A stretch of 64,000 bases of DNA from Allobosea sp. Tri-44. GTDB lineage: Bacteria; Pseudomonadota; Alphaproteobacteria; Rhizobiales; Beijerinckiaceae. Each line of letters opens with the position of its first letter. Position 1 is the first letter of the stretch. A program made the position numbers and the translations under genes. Below the pieces are notes generated by a model. The model saw only the letters and a program-made list of their open reading frames with translations, was not told where the DNA came from and made no database searches. Positions 51,777-59,778 of this stretch are shown piece after piece. The stretch is taken from contig NZ_NBDP01000003.1 in NCBI RefSeq assembly GCF_004123845.1, positions 1-64,000 of the forward strand. Reading direction: 5' to 3'.

Positions 51777-52148
51777 TCAGCGGCCGCGCAGGCCGGCGGC
51801 GAGATCGCGATTGATGCTGACCAGCACGGCAAGGCTCTGCGGCCCAGGATTGGCAGCGATCCGGAAAGTCTGGTTGAAGATGAAGTTGGCCAGCCCCAGG
51901 ATGTTGCGCTTGATGTCGACCGGCAGGGGGTTGTCTTCCTTGATCACTGCCGAAACCAGCAGGGTCCAGAGCTTGCGGTTGTAGCCGAGGGCTCCGTCCA
52001 GTTCCCTGGCGCGGCCGTCCCAGTCGTCAGCGATGGATTGCAGCCGGGTGGCCGCCTTGATCAGGAGCGAGGCTTCGAGCTCGCGCGGGGTGGCCGTGGT
52101 CTGGGCCGACTTTGCGGCAGCGGCATAGGCATTAAATGCGTTTTGCAT
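51777..52148 (-). CDS. flaF: Flagellar biosynthesis regulator FlaF
   Basis: A 123-residue FlaF protein: MQNAFNAYAAAAKSAQTTATPRELEASLLIKAATRLQSIAD, then NRKLWTLLVSAVIKEDNPLPVDIKRNILGLANFIFNQT. In Caulobacter FlaF is needed for flagellin synthesis and acts opposite to FlbT. It overlaps flbT by 17 bases, so the two are translationally coupled, downstream of the flagellin genes they control. Confidence 0.95.
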   Translation of the reverse strand: MQNAFNAYAAAAKSAQTTATPRELEASLLIKAATRLQSIADDWDGRARELDGALGYNRKLWTLLVSAVIKEDNPLPVDIKRNILGLANFIFNQTFRIAANPGPQSLAVLVSINRDLAAGLRGR

Positions 52149-52524
52149 TCTCGATCAGGTCCGCCTCGTAAGCGATCAGCGTCTTTGCAGCCTTCAACGC
52201 CTTGTAGAGATCACCGCTTAAGATGCGGTTATTGATCTCGTGAACATGCGAAAGGCTGCTCGGCGCTGCCTCGACGAAATCGCGCACGAGCTGGAAGTAG
52301 ACCTCATGCCCGTGCGTCGCGTCGCCGGCGAGGTACATGAGCTGGATGGAGAGATAGATCTTCTTGGCCGGCGTGTCGGCGCTGGCTGCGGTGAGGATGT
52401 CCTTCTCGCGCAGAATCGGCGCCTCGCCCTCGATGAAGAAGCGGGTGCGCTGCTCGTCGTTGCGAATGACAACCGAGCCGATGATGATGCGCTCGTTCGG
52501 CTTGAGCTCGACCTTGAGGGCCAT
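52132..52524 (-). CDS. flbT: Flagellin mRNA regulator FlbT
   Basis: A 130-residue FlbT protein: MALKVELKPNERIIIGSVVIRNDEQRTRFFIEGEAPILREKDIL and YLSIQLMYLAGDATHGHEVYFQLVRDFVEAAPS. In Caulobacter FlbT binds the 5' leader of flagellin mRNA and promotes its decay until the hook is complete. It lies 47 bases after flagellin 1 on the same strand, with no terminator visible between, so it may be on the flagellin transcript. Confidence 0.95.
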   Translation of the reverse strand: MALKVELKPNERIIIGSVVIRNDEQRTRFFIEGEAPILREKDILTAASADTPAKKIYLSIQLMYLAGDATHGHEVYFQLVRDFVEAAPSSLSHVHEINNRILSGDLYKALKAAKTLIAYEADLIENAKRI

Positions 52525-52571
52525 GTCGATCCTGCCTTCTGGCTGGAGGGGAGGGGCTGTGCGCGGGCGGA

Positions 52572-53885
52572 TCAGCCGAAGAGGCGCAGCACGCCCTGGT
52601 CGGCCTGCGAGGCCAGCGACAGCGCCGTCTGCGAGAGCTGCTGGCGGGTGTTGAGCGCGAGCAGCTTGGCGCCTTCCTCGTTCGAGTCGGCGAGGACGAG
52701 GTTGTCGGCGCCGATCTTCAAGGTGTTGACGATATTCTTGGTGAAATCCTGGCGGGTCTGGACGACCGAAAGCTGCGAGCCGAGCTGCGAAGCGGTGGCG
52801 CGCAGTGAGGTCAGCACGTTGGTCAGGGCGTCGGCGGCTCGGCCCAGGTCGTTGTCGTTCTGGATATCGTAGTCGTTTCCGGTCGGCACTCCGCCGTCGA
52901 TCGCTCGACCGATGCCGAGATTGGTCGCGGAGATGGTTTCGCCCTGGACGTCGAGCTTGTTCTTGTTGGCGCCGGTCTTCTCGTTGAACGTGATCGACAG
53001 CTGGTCGCCGCCGAGCAGGTTGATGCCGTTGAAGCCGGCGTCCTGGGCGAGGTCGTCGATCTGGTCGCGCAGGTCGTTGAACTGCTTGACCAGGGTGGTG
53101 CGGACGGCGGAGTTGCCGCTGGCGGTGATGGCGGTGTTGTCGGCGGTGCCGAACAACGCCGTGTTGTCGCCGGCGACAGCGGCGAAGACGCCGGCGTTCA
53201 GGGTGCCGGCTTCGATGGTCAGCGCGTCGGAGCCGGTGCCGGTGACGGTGAGCTGACCGTCATTGCCGACCGAGGCCGTGGCGATACCGGACGCGTTGAT
53301 GTTGTTGACGAGATCGCGCAGCGTCGTCGTGCCGTCGAAGCTGAACGTGTAGGTGGTGTTACCGGCCTGGATCTGGACGGCGTTGCTGCCGGCGCCGGCC
53401 GCAGCGACGCCGAGGTTGCCCTGGTAGCCGGCAGTCGCCGTGTTGGCGGTGACGCCGTTGCCATCGATAACCAGCTTGTTGAGAGCAGTCTCACGCTGGG
53501 ACGAATTGCGCAAAGTGGCTTCCGCCGTCGTGGCGAGACCGCCGGCGACGTTGGACGTCACCTTGGGACGGTTGGCGGCGGCATCGTTTTGGGCCTGCTT
53601 GATCGTCGACTGCAGCGATTTGACCAGGTTTGTGATCGAGTCGATGCCCTTCGAGGCGGCCTGGATGGTCTGGATGCCGTTGGAGATGCCGTCGAGCAGG
53701 TCGGTCAGCTGGCCGGCCCGGTCGTTCAGGCCGAGCGATGTGAAATAGTTGACCGGGTTGTCGATCGCGGAATTGACCTTCCGGCCGGTTGCGAGGCGGT
53801 TCTGGATCGCGCCCTGCTCGGCGGTGGTCTGCTGCAGGGTCAGGAGGTTCTGCCGGACGCCGGCTGTAAGGATCGTGTTCGCCAT
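52572..53885 (-). CDS. fliC: Flagellin, copy 1
   Basis: A 437-residue flagellin. The N-terminal D0/D1 coil starts MANTILTAGVRQNLLTLQQTTAEQGAIQNRLATGRKVNSAIDNPVNYF. The middle D2/D3 region is Asn/Thr/Gly-rich, and the C-terminal coil ends ALNTRQQLSQTALSLASQADQGVLRLFG. Filament subunit exported through the flagellar type III system. A near-identical central segment is shared with copy 2, while the ends are diverged. A terminator hairpin separates it from the upstream copy. Confidence 0.95.
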   Translation of the reverse strand: MANTILTAGVRQNLLTLQQTTAEQGAIQNRLATGRKVNSAIDNPVNYFTSLGLNDRAGQLTDLLDGISNGIQTIQAASKGIDSITNLVKSLQSTIKQAQNDAAANRPKVTSNVAGGLATTAEATLRNSSQRETALNKLVIDGNGVTANTATAGYQGNLGVAAAGAGSNAVQIQAGNTTYTFSFDGTTTLRDLVNNINASGIATASVGNDGQLTVTGTGSDALTIEAGTLNAGVFAAVAGDNTALFGTADNTAITASGNSAVRTTLVKQFNDLRDQIDDLAQDAGFNGINLLGGDQLSITFNEKTGANKNKLDVQGETISATNLGIGRAIDGGVPTGNDYDIQNDNDLGRAADALTNVLTSLRATASQLGSQLSVVQTRQDFTKNIVNTLKIGADNLVLADSNEEGAKLLALNTRQQLSQTALSLASQADQGVLRLFG

Positions 53886-53986
53886 CTTCGGTCCCCTGAA
53901 AGCGCGATTCGACGCCGTTCGGTTTGATCTGGACCGATCATCATTTGTTAAGGCTAATAATTGGTTAAAGGGTGGCTCAAGCCGTT

Positions 53987-54023
53987 AAAATGGAAGCGGC
54001 GGAGCTTTCGCTCCGCCGCTTCC
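53987..54023 (-). terminator. Intrinsic terminator between the two flagellin genes
   Basis: GGAAGCGGCGGAG-CTTTCG-CTCCGCCGCTTCC is a perfect 13-bp stem. On the minus strand it is followed by TTTT, so it ends the transcript of flagellin copy 2, which stops about 50 bases earlier. The two flagellin genes are therefore transcribed separately. Confidence 0.9.
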
Positions 54024-54073
54024 TTGACTTCGGCCCACATCCTGTAGGCTTGCCCGCTTCTGCGGACGAAGGA

Positions 54074-55381
54074 TCAGAACAGGCGCAGGACTGCCTGATC
54101 GGCCTGGTTCGACAGCGACAGAGCCGTCTGCGACAGCTGCTGGCGGGTCTGCAGGGCGAGCAGCTTGGCGCCTTCCTCGTTGGTGTCGGCCAGCGTCAGG
54201 TTGTCGGCGCCCGCGGTCAGGGTGTTCACCATATCCTTGGTGAAGTTCTGGCGGGTCTCGACGACCGAGAGCTGCGAGCCGAGCGAGGACGAAGTGGCGC
54301 GCAGCGAGGTCAGCACGTTGGTCAGGGCGTCAGCGGCCTTGGCCAGATCGGTATCGTTCTGAATGTTATAGTCGTTGCCGGTCGCGGTACCGTCGACAGC
54401 GCTGCCGATGCCGAGATTGGTGGCAGTAACCGTCTCGCCCTGGACGTCGAGCTTGTTCTTGTTGGCGCCGGTCTTCTCGTTGAACGTGATCGAGAGCTTG
54501 TCGCCGCCGAGCAGGTTGATGCCGTTGAAGCCGGCGTCCTTGGCGAGGCCGTCGATCTGGTCGCGCAGGTCGTTGAACTGCTTGACCAGGGTGGTGCGGA
54601 CGGCGGAGTTGCCGCTGGCGACGACGGCGGTGTTGTCGGCGGTGCCGAACAACGCCGTGTTGTCGCCGGCGACAGCGGCGAAGACGCCGGCGTTCAGGGT
54701 GCCGGCTTCGATGGTCAGCGCGTCGGAGCCGGAGCCAGTGACGGTGAGCTGACCGTCATTGCCGACCGAGGCCGTGGCGATGCCGGAGGAGTTGATGTTG
54801 TTGACGAGATCGCGCAGCGTCGTCGTGCCGTCGAAGCTGAACGAGTAGGTGGTGTTGCCGGCCTGGATCTGGACGGCGTTGGTGCCTGCGCCGGCGGTGG
54901 CGACGCCGAGGTTACCTTGATAGCCAGCAGTCGCGGTGTTGGCGGTGACGCCGTTGTCATCGATAACCAGCTTGTTGAGAGCAGCCTCGCGCTGGGACGA
55001 ATTGCGCAAGGTGGCTTCCGCCGTCGTGGCGAGACCGCCGGCGACGTTCGACGTGACCTTGGGACGGTTCGAGGCGGCGTCGTTCTGGGCCTGCTTGACG
55101 GTCGACTGCAGCGACTTGACCAGGCTGGTGATCGAGTCGAGACCCTTCGAGGCGGCCTGAATGGTCTGGACGCCGTTGGAAATGCCGTCGAGCAGGTCGG
55201 TCAGCTGACCGGCGCGGTCGTTCAGGCCCGAAGCGGTGAAGAAGTTGACCGGGTTGTCGACAGCCGAGTTGACCTTCTTGCCGGTGGCGAGACGGAACTG
55301 GGCCTGCTGGGCTTCGGTCTTGGTGGAGCCGAGCGAGGAGAGGGCGCTACGCACGCCGGAAGAAAGAGAAACGGTGGCCAT
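54074..55381 (-). CDS. fliC: Flagellin, copy 2
   Basis: A 435-residue flagellin closely related to copy 1: start MATVSLSSGVRSALSSLGSTKTEAQQAQFRLATGKKVNSAVDNPVNFF, and end ALQTRQQLSQTALSLSNQADQAVLRLF. The central part (DGTTTLRDLVNNINSSGIATASVGNDGQLTVT through FNEKTGANKNKLDVQGET) is almost the same as in copy 1 at the DNA level. Its own terminator lies at 53987-54023. The 280-base upstream gap holds its promoter; I see no convincing sigma-54 element there. Confidence 0.95.
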   Translation of the reverse strand: MATVSLSSGVRSALSSLGSTKTEAQQAQFRLATGKKVNSAVDNPVNFFTASGLNDRAGQLTDLLDGISNGVQTIQAASKGLDSITSLVKSLQSTVKQAQNDAASNRPKVTSNVAGGLATTAEATLRNSSQREAALNKLVIDDNGVTANTATAGYQGNLGVATAGAGTNAVQIQAGNTTYSFSFDGTTTLRDLVNNINSSGIATASVGNDGQLTVTGSGSDALTIEAGTLNAGVFAAVAGDNTALFGTADNTAVVASGNSAVRTTLVKQFNDLRDQIDGLAKDAGFNGINLLGGDKLSITFNEKTGANKNKLDVQGETVTATNLGIGSAVDGTATGNDYNIQNDTDLAKAADALTNVLTSLRATSSSLGSQLSVVETRQNFTKDMVNTLTAGADNLTLADTNEEGAKLLALQTRQQLSQTALSLSNQADQAVLRLF

Positions 55382-55661
55382 GTTGGAAAACCCTTCTGGT
55401 CAGATGCCTTCTGGCGTCGGGGCCGTCCTGGCCGCGACCCGTGGACCATCGGGCCCGATCTCGTAACAGCTGGTAAATTCGGCTCGGCCAATTGCTCGCG
55501 AATTGGGCAAAGCCGCGGCGTGGTTAACCAAATGTCACGAGGTGCCGGTGCGAGCCGGTCTGCAGGCTTCGCTCAGCGATGTCCCGGACAAGGAAAAGCC
55601 GCCGGCGACGGGTCTCGTCGACGGCGGCTGGAAAAGTACAGGCGGCTGAAAGTGCAGGCGC

Positions 55662-56129
55662 TCAGGCGATGCGCTCGACCTCGTGCTGCTGGTTGGCAGT
55701 GTCCCGGCCGCGCTCGATGATCTCGCGCGAGAGGGCGCGCAGCTTCAGCAGCGTCTCGTCCGGAAGCTGCTCGATGACCTCGCCGGTATCGCGATCCGTC
55801 TTGCGCAGTACGATGCTGCGCGTCTTCGGATCGATCTCGATCCGGCGATCGATCACGTCGCGCAGATTCTGCTCGCGGCGCTGTTCATCGAAGCGGCGCT
55901 GCTGCGTCGTCTCGTCCTGCGTGCTCTGCTGGCGCTGCGCGTCGGAGCGACGCTCCTCGGCGCGGGCACGGATGTCGAGCTGGACCGGTTCGCCAGCCGC
56001 GATCGAGCGGACGGTCTTCTCCGGAGGGAGATCGACCGGCGTCGCGCCGTTCTGGACGGAAATGTCGGTGCGAATCGTCGCCTGGACGGCACCGGTCGCG
56101 AACGTCTTGGGTGTCGCGCCGAAATCCAT
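55662..56129 (-). CDS. Putative FlaG-like flagellar protein
   Basis: A 155-residue soluble protein. The N-terminal part is disordered, the middle is highly charged (RARAEERRSDAQRQQSTQDETTQQRRFDEQRREQ), and the C-terminal part DVIDRRIEIDPKTRSIVLRKTDRDTGEVIEQLPDETLLKLRALS resembles the FlaG domain (V-D-x-x-T-G-E-V-I-x-Q-L/I-P). FlaG proteins affect filament length. It lies between flagellin 2 and flgN. The match is limited to the C-terminal pattern. Confidence 0.6.
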   Translation of the reverse strand: MDFGATPKTFATGAVQATIRTDISVQNGATPVDLPPEKTVRSIAAGEPVQLDIRARAEERRSDAQRQQSTQDETTQQRRFDEQRREQNLRDVIDRRIEIDPKTRSIVLRKTDRDTGEVIEQLPDETLLKLRALSREIIERGRDTANQQHEVERIA

Positions 56130-56371
56130 TCTGGACTCCTCTCGCAAGGGCGGACTTCTTCCAAGCGTGAGACCATGCAGCAGAGAGTTGAATCTGCCGT
56201 TAGGGAAATTGGTAAATTGCAGTGCATCCGGCGCATTTTTTGCGCCCAGAAAGGGTTAATGCCCGTTCCGTCGAGTCGTCGCGCAGATTAACTATGAAAT
56301 GGCCCGCTCTCGACATGCTGTGAGTTGGCTATGCCGCAGCTGTCGCAACGCTTTTCTTGGTTGTACGATTC

Positions 56372-56860
56372 TTACAGACTCTTCGAAACCACCAGGGGGC
56401 CGGCATTGGGCCGGGCGAAGACTCCGGCGCCGACGGTCGCAGTCGGCCCGTAGCCCGGCGCCCTGTTCTGGCGGTTGGTGTCGGTCGCGAGGTCGCGCAT
56501 GATCGATTCCGAAATTGCGCGTGCGGTCGCCAGCACAGTCTGGTTGAGGTCGATCAGGTCCTGGAAGGCAAGGTGCGCGTTCTTCAGGCGCTTGACCTTC
56601 TCCGGCGCGAAGCGGGCGAGAGCAACGGCGTTCAGCTTGATCTGCTCGACGCCCTTCATGTAGACGCCGGCGAGCTCGGCCTTGCGTGTCTCGCGCTCCA
56701 TCGCGTCCTTGAGGCGGCCCGCCTTGACCAGGCCGGTCTCCTCGCCGACGACATGGGAGAGGGCGCCGAGCGTCTCCATAACGGCTTCGATCAGCGTCTC
56801 GGCCTCGACGGCGTTCGAGACGCGCGGGCGCTCGTCGACGACGCGCAGGCGCTCAACCAT
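56372..56860 (-). CDS. FlgN-like flagellar export chaperone
   Basis: A 162-residue mostly alpha-helical protein: RVSNAVEAETLIEAVMETLGALSHVVGEETGLVKAGRLKDAMERETRKAELAGVYMKG, then LIDLNQTVLATARAISESIMRDLA, matching alphaproteobacterial FlgN, the chaperone of FlgK and FlgL. The last 30 residues are an extra Gly/Pro-rich tail. Its start overlaps the flgJ stop by 8 bases, so it belongs to the flgI-flgJ-flgN operon. Confidence 0.7.
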   Translation of the reverse strand: MVERLRVVDERPRVSNAVEAETLIEAVMETLGALSHVVGEETGLVKAGRLKDAMERETRKAELAGVYMKGVEQIKLNAVALARFAPEKVKRLKNAHLAFQDLIDLNQTVLATARAISESIMRDLATDTNRQNRAPGYGPTATVGAGVFARPNAGPLVVSKSL

Positions 56861-57215
56861 TGTCGGCTCCCGCCCGTCCGGTGGCCGACGCGCCCGCCTG
56901 GACCTGGATCAGGTCGCGCATGATCTGGTCGGAGAGGCCGACGCCGCCGGCCCGCTGCATCTGCTTGGCATATTCCTGCGTCAGCATGGAGCGCCAGACA
57001 TCGCCGCCGACGCCATTCTCGCCGAGAGGACCCTCGGTCCCGCTCGAACTCATCATGGTCTGGGTGAAGTTCTCGAGGAAGACGGTCTCGAAATCGGCGG
57101 CGGTCTTCTTCGCCTTACTGTTCTGCGAGCTCAGCGCGTCGGCGATGCCGCCGGCGAGATTGACGGCGGCGCCGATGGCGAGCTTGGCAGCAGGGGCGGC
57201 GAGGATGGCAGTCAT
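56853..57215 (-). CDS. flgJ: Rod-binding protein, FlgJ N-terminal type
   Basis: A 120-residue protein corresponding to the FlgJ rod-binding domain: AADFETVFLENFTQTMMSSSGTEGPLGENGVGGDVWRSMLTQEYAKQMQRAGGVGLSDQIMRDLI. The muramidase domain of enteric FlgJ is absent, as usual in alphaproteobacteria. It caps the growing rod in the periplasm. Its ATG shares a base with the flgI stop (TAATG), so translation is coupled, and flgN overlaps its end. Confidence 0.9.
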   Translation of the reverse strand: MTAILAAPAAKLAIGAAVNLAGGIADALSSQNSKAKKTAADFETVFLENFTQTMMSSSGTEGPLGENGVGGDVWRSMLTQEYAKQMQRAGGVGLSDQIMRDLIQVQAGASATGRAGADNG

Positions 57216-58471
57216 TACATCACCTCGATGTCGGCTTGCAGCGCGCCGGCTGCCTTGATGGCTTGCAGGATGGAGAGAAGGTCGCGCGGGCCGAGGCCGA
57301 GCGCGTTGAGCCCGTCGACGAGTTCGCGCAGGGTCACGCTCTCCTTGACCAGAGCGAGCTTGTTGGTGCCCTCGGTGTCGACTTTGACGTTGCTGCGCGG
57401 GACCACGACCGTCCGACCATTGCCGAACTCGTTGGGCTGGCTGACCTGCGGCTCCTCGGAGATCGTAACGGTCAGGTTGCCCTGGGCGACGGCGACGGTC
57501 GAGACGCGCACGTCCTTGCCCATCACGATGATGCCGGAGCGCTCGTCTATGACGACGCGGGCGCCTTGGTCGGGCTCGACCCGGAGCTGCTCGATATCGG
57601 TGAGCATCCGGATCATGTTGCCCTGGAAACGCGCCGGGATCTGCAACACGACTGTCGAGGGGTCGGTCGGCTCGGCCGCGTCGCCGCCGATGAAGTCGTT
57701 GATCGCGGCGGCGATGCGGCGCGCGGTGGTCAGGTCGGGATTGCGCAGCGACAGGCGCAGCGTCTTCAGCTTGTTGAGGGCAAAATCGATCTCGCGCTCG
57801 ATCAGGCCACCATTGGCGATCCGTCCGACGGTCGGGACGCCGCGCGTGATCTTGGCGGCCTCGGCCTCGGCCGAGAAGCCGGAGATCGCGACAGGCCCCT
57901 GCGAGACGGCATAGACCTCGCCATCGGCGCCGAGCAGCGGGGTGGCAAGCAAGGTGCCGCCCTGCAGCGACTTGGCGTCGCCCAGTGCCGAGACCGTGAC
58001 GTCGAGCCGCGTGCCCTGGACGGCGAAGGGTGGCAGATTGGCGGTGATCATCACCGCTGCGACGTTCGCCGTACGCATGCTGGCGCCGCGGGTGTTGACG
58101 CCGAGGCGCTCCAGCATCGCCGTCAGCGACTGCTTGGTGAAAGGGGCGTTGTTGAGCGTGTCGCCGGTACCGTTGAGGCCGACGACGATGCCGTAGCCGA
58201 GGATCTGGTTGCTGCGCACGCCCTCGACCGAGGCGAGATCCTTGATGCGCGAGAGTGCGGTTCCCATGCCGCCGCTACCGGCAAAGGCGGTTCGCGTGGC
58301 GCCAGCCTCGGCCGCGCCGCTGCGCGCCGGGCCGTTATTGGTGCCATTGCCGCTGCGACCGGCCGGGCCCGCAGGTCCCGCCGGGGCGGGATCAGCCGCC
58401 ATGGCGGCGCCGGCCAGCAGCAGCGCTGCAAGCGACGTCAGCAAATGGCGGAGGCGAAAGGGGCGAGGCAT
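57215..58471 (-). CDS. flgI: Flagellar P-ring protein FlgI
   Basis: A 418-residue periplasmic P-ring protein. The signal peptide ends AGAAMAAD. An unusual Gly/Ala/Asn-rich linker (GPAGRSGNGTNNGPARSGAAEAGATRTAFAG) precedes the conserved RIKDLASVEGVRSNQILGYGIVVGLNGTGD. Further motifs are NVAAVMITANLPPFAVQGTRLDVTVSALGDAKSLQGGTLLATPL and a C-terminal TLRELVDGLNALGLGPRDLLSILQAIKAAGALQADIEVM. It is the first gene of its operon behind a sigma-54 promoter, divergent from fliX. The linker is longer than in most FlgI proteins. Confidence 0.95.
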   Translation of the reverse strand: MPRPFRLRHLLTSLAALLLAGAAMAADPAPAGPAGPAGRSGNGTNNGPARSGAAEAGATRTAFAGSGGMGTALSRIKDLASVEGVRSNQILGYGIVVGLNGTGDTLNNAPFTKQSLTAMLERLGVNTRGASMRTANVAAVMITANLPPFAVQGTRLDVTVSALGDAKSLQGGTLLATPLLGADGEVYAVSQGPVAISGFSAEAEAAKITRGVPTVGRIANGGLIEREIDFALNKLKTLRLSLRNPDLTTARRIAAAINDFIGGDAAEPTDPSTVVLQIPARFQGNMIRMLTDIEQLRVEPDQGARVVIDERSGIIVMGKDVRVSTVAVAQGNLTVTISEEPQVSQPNEFGNGRTVVVPRSNVKVDTEGTNKLALVKESVTLRELVDGLNALGLGPRDLLSILQAIKAAGALQADIEVM

Positions 58472-58505
58472 TTGGCACCGGGGTCAATCTGATGTCGCCA
58501 GCCCG

Positions 58506-58522
58506 TTGCGAGGAGCGTGCCA
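58506..58522 (-). promoter_or_regulatory. Sigma-54 promoter of the flgI operon
   Basis: On the minus strand TGGCACGCTCCTCGCAA matches TGGCACG-N4-TTGCA with one mismatch; the invariant GG and GC are 10 bases apart. Transcription would start about 25 bases before the flgI ATG. Confidence 0.75.
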
Positions 58523-58613
58523 GTTCAGGAGAAAATGAAAACGCTTTTTAATCAGGCTTTTAGAGATAGGTGGCCTGATGAGATTGGGAGCGGTCGCCGG
58601 CGCAAAGCTGCCG

Positions 58614-58632
58614 CCCGGCAAATCCTGCCGGG
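58614..58632. promoter_or_regulatory. Candidate FlbD (ftr-like) enhancer between flgI and fliX
   Basis: CCCGGCAAATCCTGCCGGG is a palindrome with the same CGGCA-N5-TGCCG core as the site upstream of flgE. It is centred about 127 bases upstream of the start point predicted for flgI and about 95 bases upstream of the fliX ATG. Confidence 0.7.
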
Positions 58633-58726
58633 TGATTTACCGGTCGTTAACCACGTTGCCGGCACAAGGATATGGGTCAGGCAGCGTCCGTTCAGCGCCT
58701 TTTCGGGCCGACCTTGCGAGAGCGTG

Positions 58727-59134
58727 ATGATCCGCATCGACCAGCGCAGCCCTATTTCTTCGACCGGCCCGACGAGCCGTAGCGGGTCGACGAGCAACTC
58801 GAGTTTCCGCCTGCCGACGCGCGAAAGCACGGCGACCGCGCAGGGCACGTCCGTCAGCCATGCCGGCTCGCTCGACGGGCTGCTCGCGGTCCAGGCCGAG
58901 GAAGACGGTCAGGAGCGCAAGCGGCGTCAGGCCCGCCGCGGTCACGATCTCCTTGACGGACTTGATCAGCTCAAGGCCGCGCTACTGGCGGGACGGGTGC
59001 AGGTCTCCGAGCTCGAGCGGCTGAAGGCGATGCTGTCGGCGCGGCGCGAGGCGACCGACGATCCACGCCTCGACGAGGTGCTCGCCCATATCGAGCTGCG
59101 CGCCGCCGTCGAACTGGCGAAGCTCGGGCGCTGA
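58727..59134 (+). CDS. fliX: Flagellar assembly regulator FliX
   Basis: A 135-residue FliX protein: a low-complexity N-terminal part, then SLDGLLAVQAEE and a helical C-terminal GHDLLDGLDQLKAALLAGRVQVSELERLKAMLSARREATDDPRLDEVLAHIELRAAVELAKLGR. In Caulobacter FliX couples completion of the basal body to FlbD-dependent, sigma-54 transcription. The ATG at 58727 keeps family length; upstream codons are not conserved-looking. It is divergent from flgI, a conserved pairing, and its stop abuts the stop of the convergent cupin gene. Confidence 0.9.
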   Translation: MIRIDQRSPISSTGPTSRSGSTSNSSFRLPTRESTATAQGTSVSHAGSLDGLLAVQAEEDGQERKRRQARRGHDLLDGLDQLKAALLAGRVQVSELERLKAMLSARREATDDPRLDEVLAHIELRAAVELAKLGR

Positions 59135-59680
59135 TCAGCGAATGAACTGATCGGCGTAGTCGGCCCCGAGCCCGTTGGTCGCGTAATGCGCCCGGCATTT
59201 GTCGAGCCGGGTGAAAACGTCGTCATAGCCGAGGCACTTGCCGTCCGGGTCGACATAGATCATCGCGCCGTTGACCTGGAACATGGTGATCATCTCCTCG
59301 ACATCGGGATCGACCACCAAGGTATGGGTCTCGCCCGGCGCCTCGTAGACATAGGAGCCTTCGGTCGCGACCCAGTCATGTTCGAGATAGCGCCACTTGC
59401 CCTTCAGCACATAGCCGTGCACCGGCTGGGGATGGCGATGGCGCGAGAGGACGCCGGCGCGGCGCACGCGCAACAGGTTCATCCAGTAGCCGCGCGTCAC
59501 CGAGAGGCACAAGGGCCGGAACCAGACATTGTCGTCGACCGGCACCCAGACACGCTCGTCCTCGGGGATGACGTTCGGCACGATCAGCTCCGGCGGGGAA
59601 TCCTTCGGCTGCGGGTGCCGATAGGGGGTCCAGCGCTCTTCGGAGCTGACCTGGACGGGGACCGGGCTGACCGTGTTCAT
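59135..59680 (-). CDS. Cupin protein, 2,4'-dihydroxyacetophenone dioxygenase-like
   Basis: A 181-residue cupin. The conserved region PEDERVWVPVDDNVWFRPLCLSVTRGYWMNLLRVRRAGVLSRHRHPQPVHGYVLKGKWRYLEHDW carries metal-binding histidines; a second motif EAPGETHTLVVD holds another. The family includes 2,4'-dihydroxyacetophenone dioxygenase, an iron C-C-cleaving enzyme, but many relatives are uncharacterised. GGAGG lies eight bases before the ATG. An SDR gene ends about 100 bases upstream on the same strand, suggesting a small catabolic unit. Confidence 0.8.
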   Translation of the reverse strand: MNTVSPVPVQVSSEERWTPYRHPQPKDSPPELIVPNVIPEDERVWVPVDDNVWFRPLCLSVTRGYWMNLLRVRRAGVLSRHRHPQPVHGYVLKGKWRYLEHDWVATEGSYVYEAPGETHTLVVDPDVEEMITMFQVNGAMIYVDPDGKCLGYDDVFTRLDKCRAHYATNGLGADYADQFIR

Positions 59681-59778
59681 CGTTATTTCCTCCGCTTGAG
59701 TTCCTGATTCAGCTGGCTGGGCGGCTGATTCAGGAAACGCGGCCATGCCGCTGGTGTTTCGATCTTTTCTACGTGCTG

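Noticed and set aside
55400..55470. Weak TGG-N11-GC match upstream of flagellin copy 2
   Set aside because: The -24 and -12 boxes agree only at the invariant bases and no CGGCA-N5-TGCCG palindrome is nearby, unlike flgE and flgI.
58473..58490. Plus-strand TGGCAC at 58473 as a sigma-54 promoter for fliX
   Set aside because: The base pair ten positions after GG is not GC, so the required -12 element is missing.
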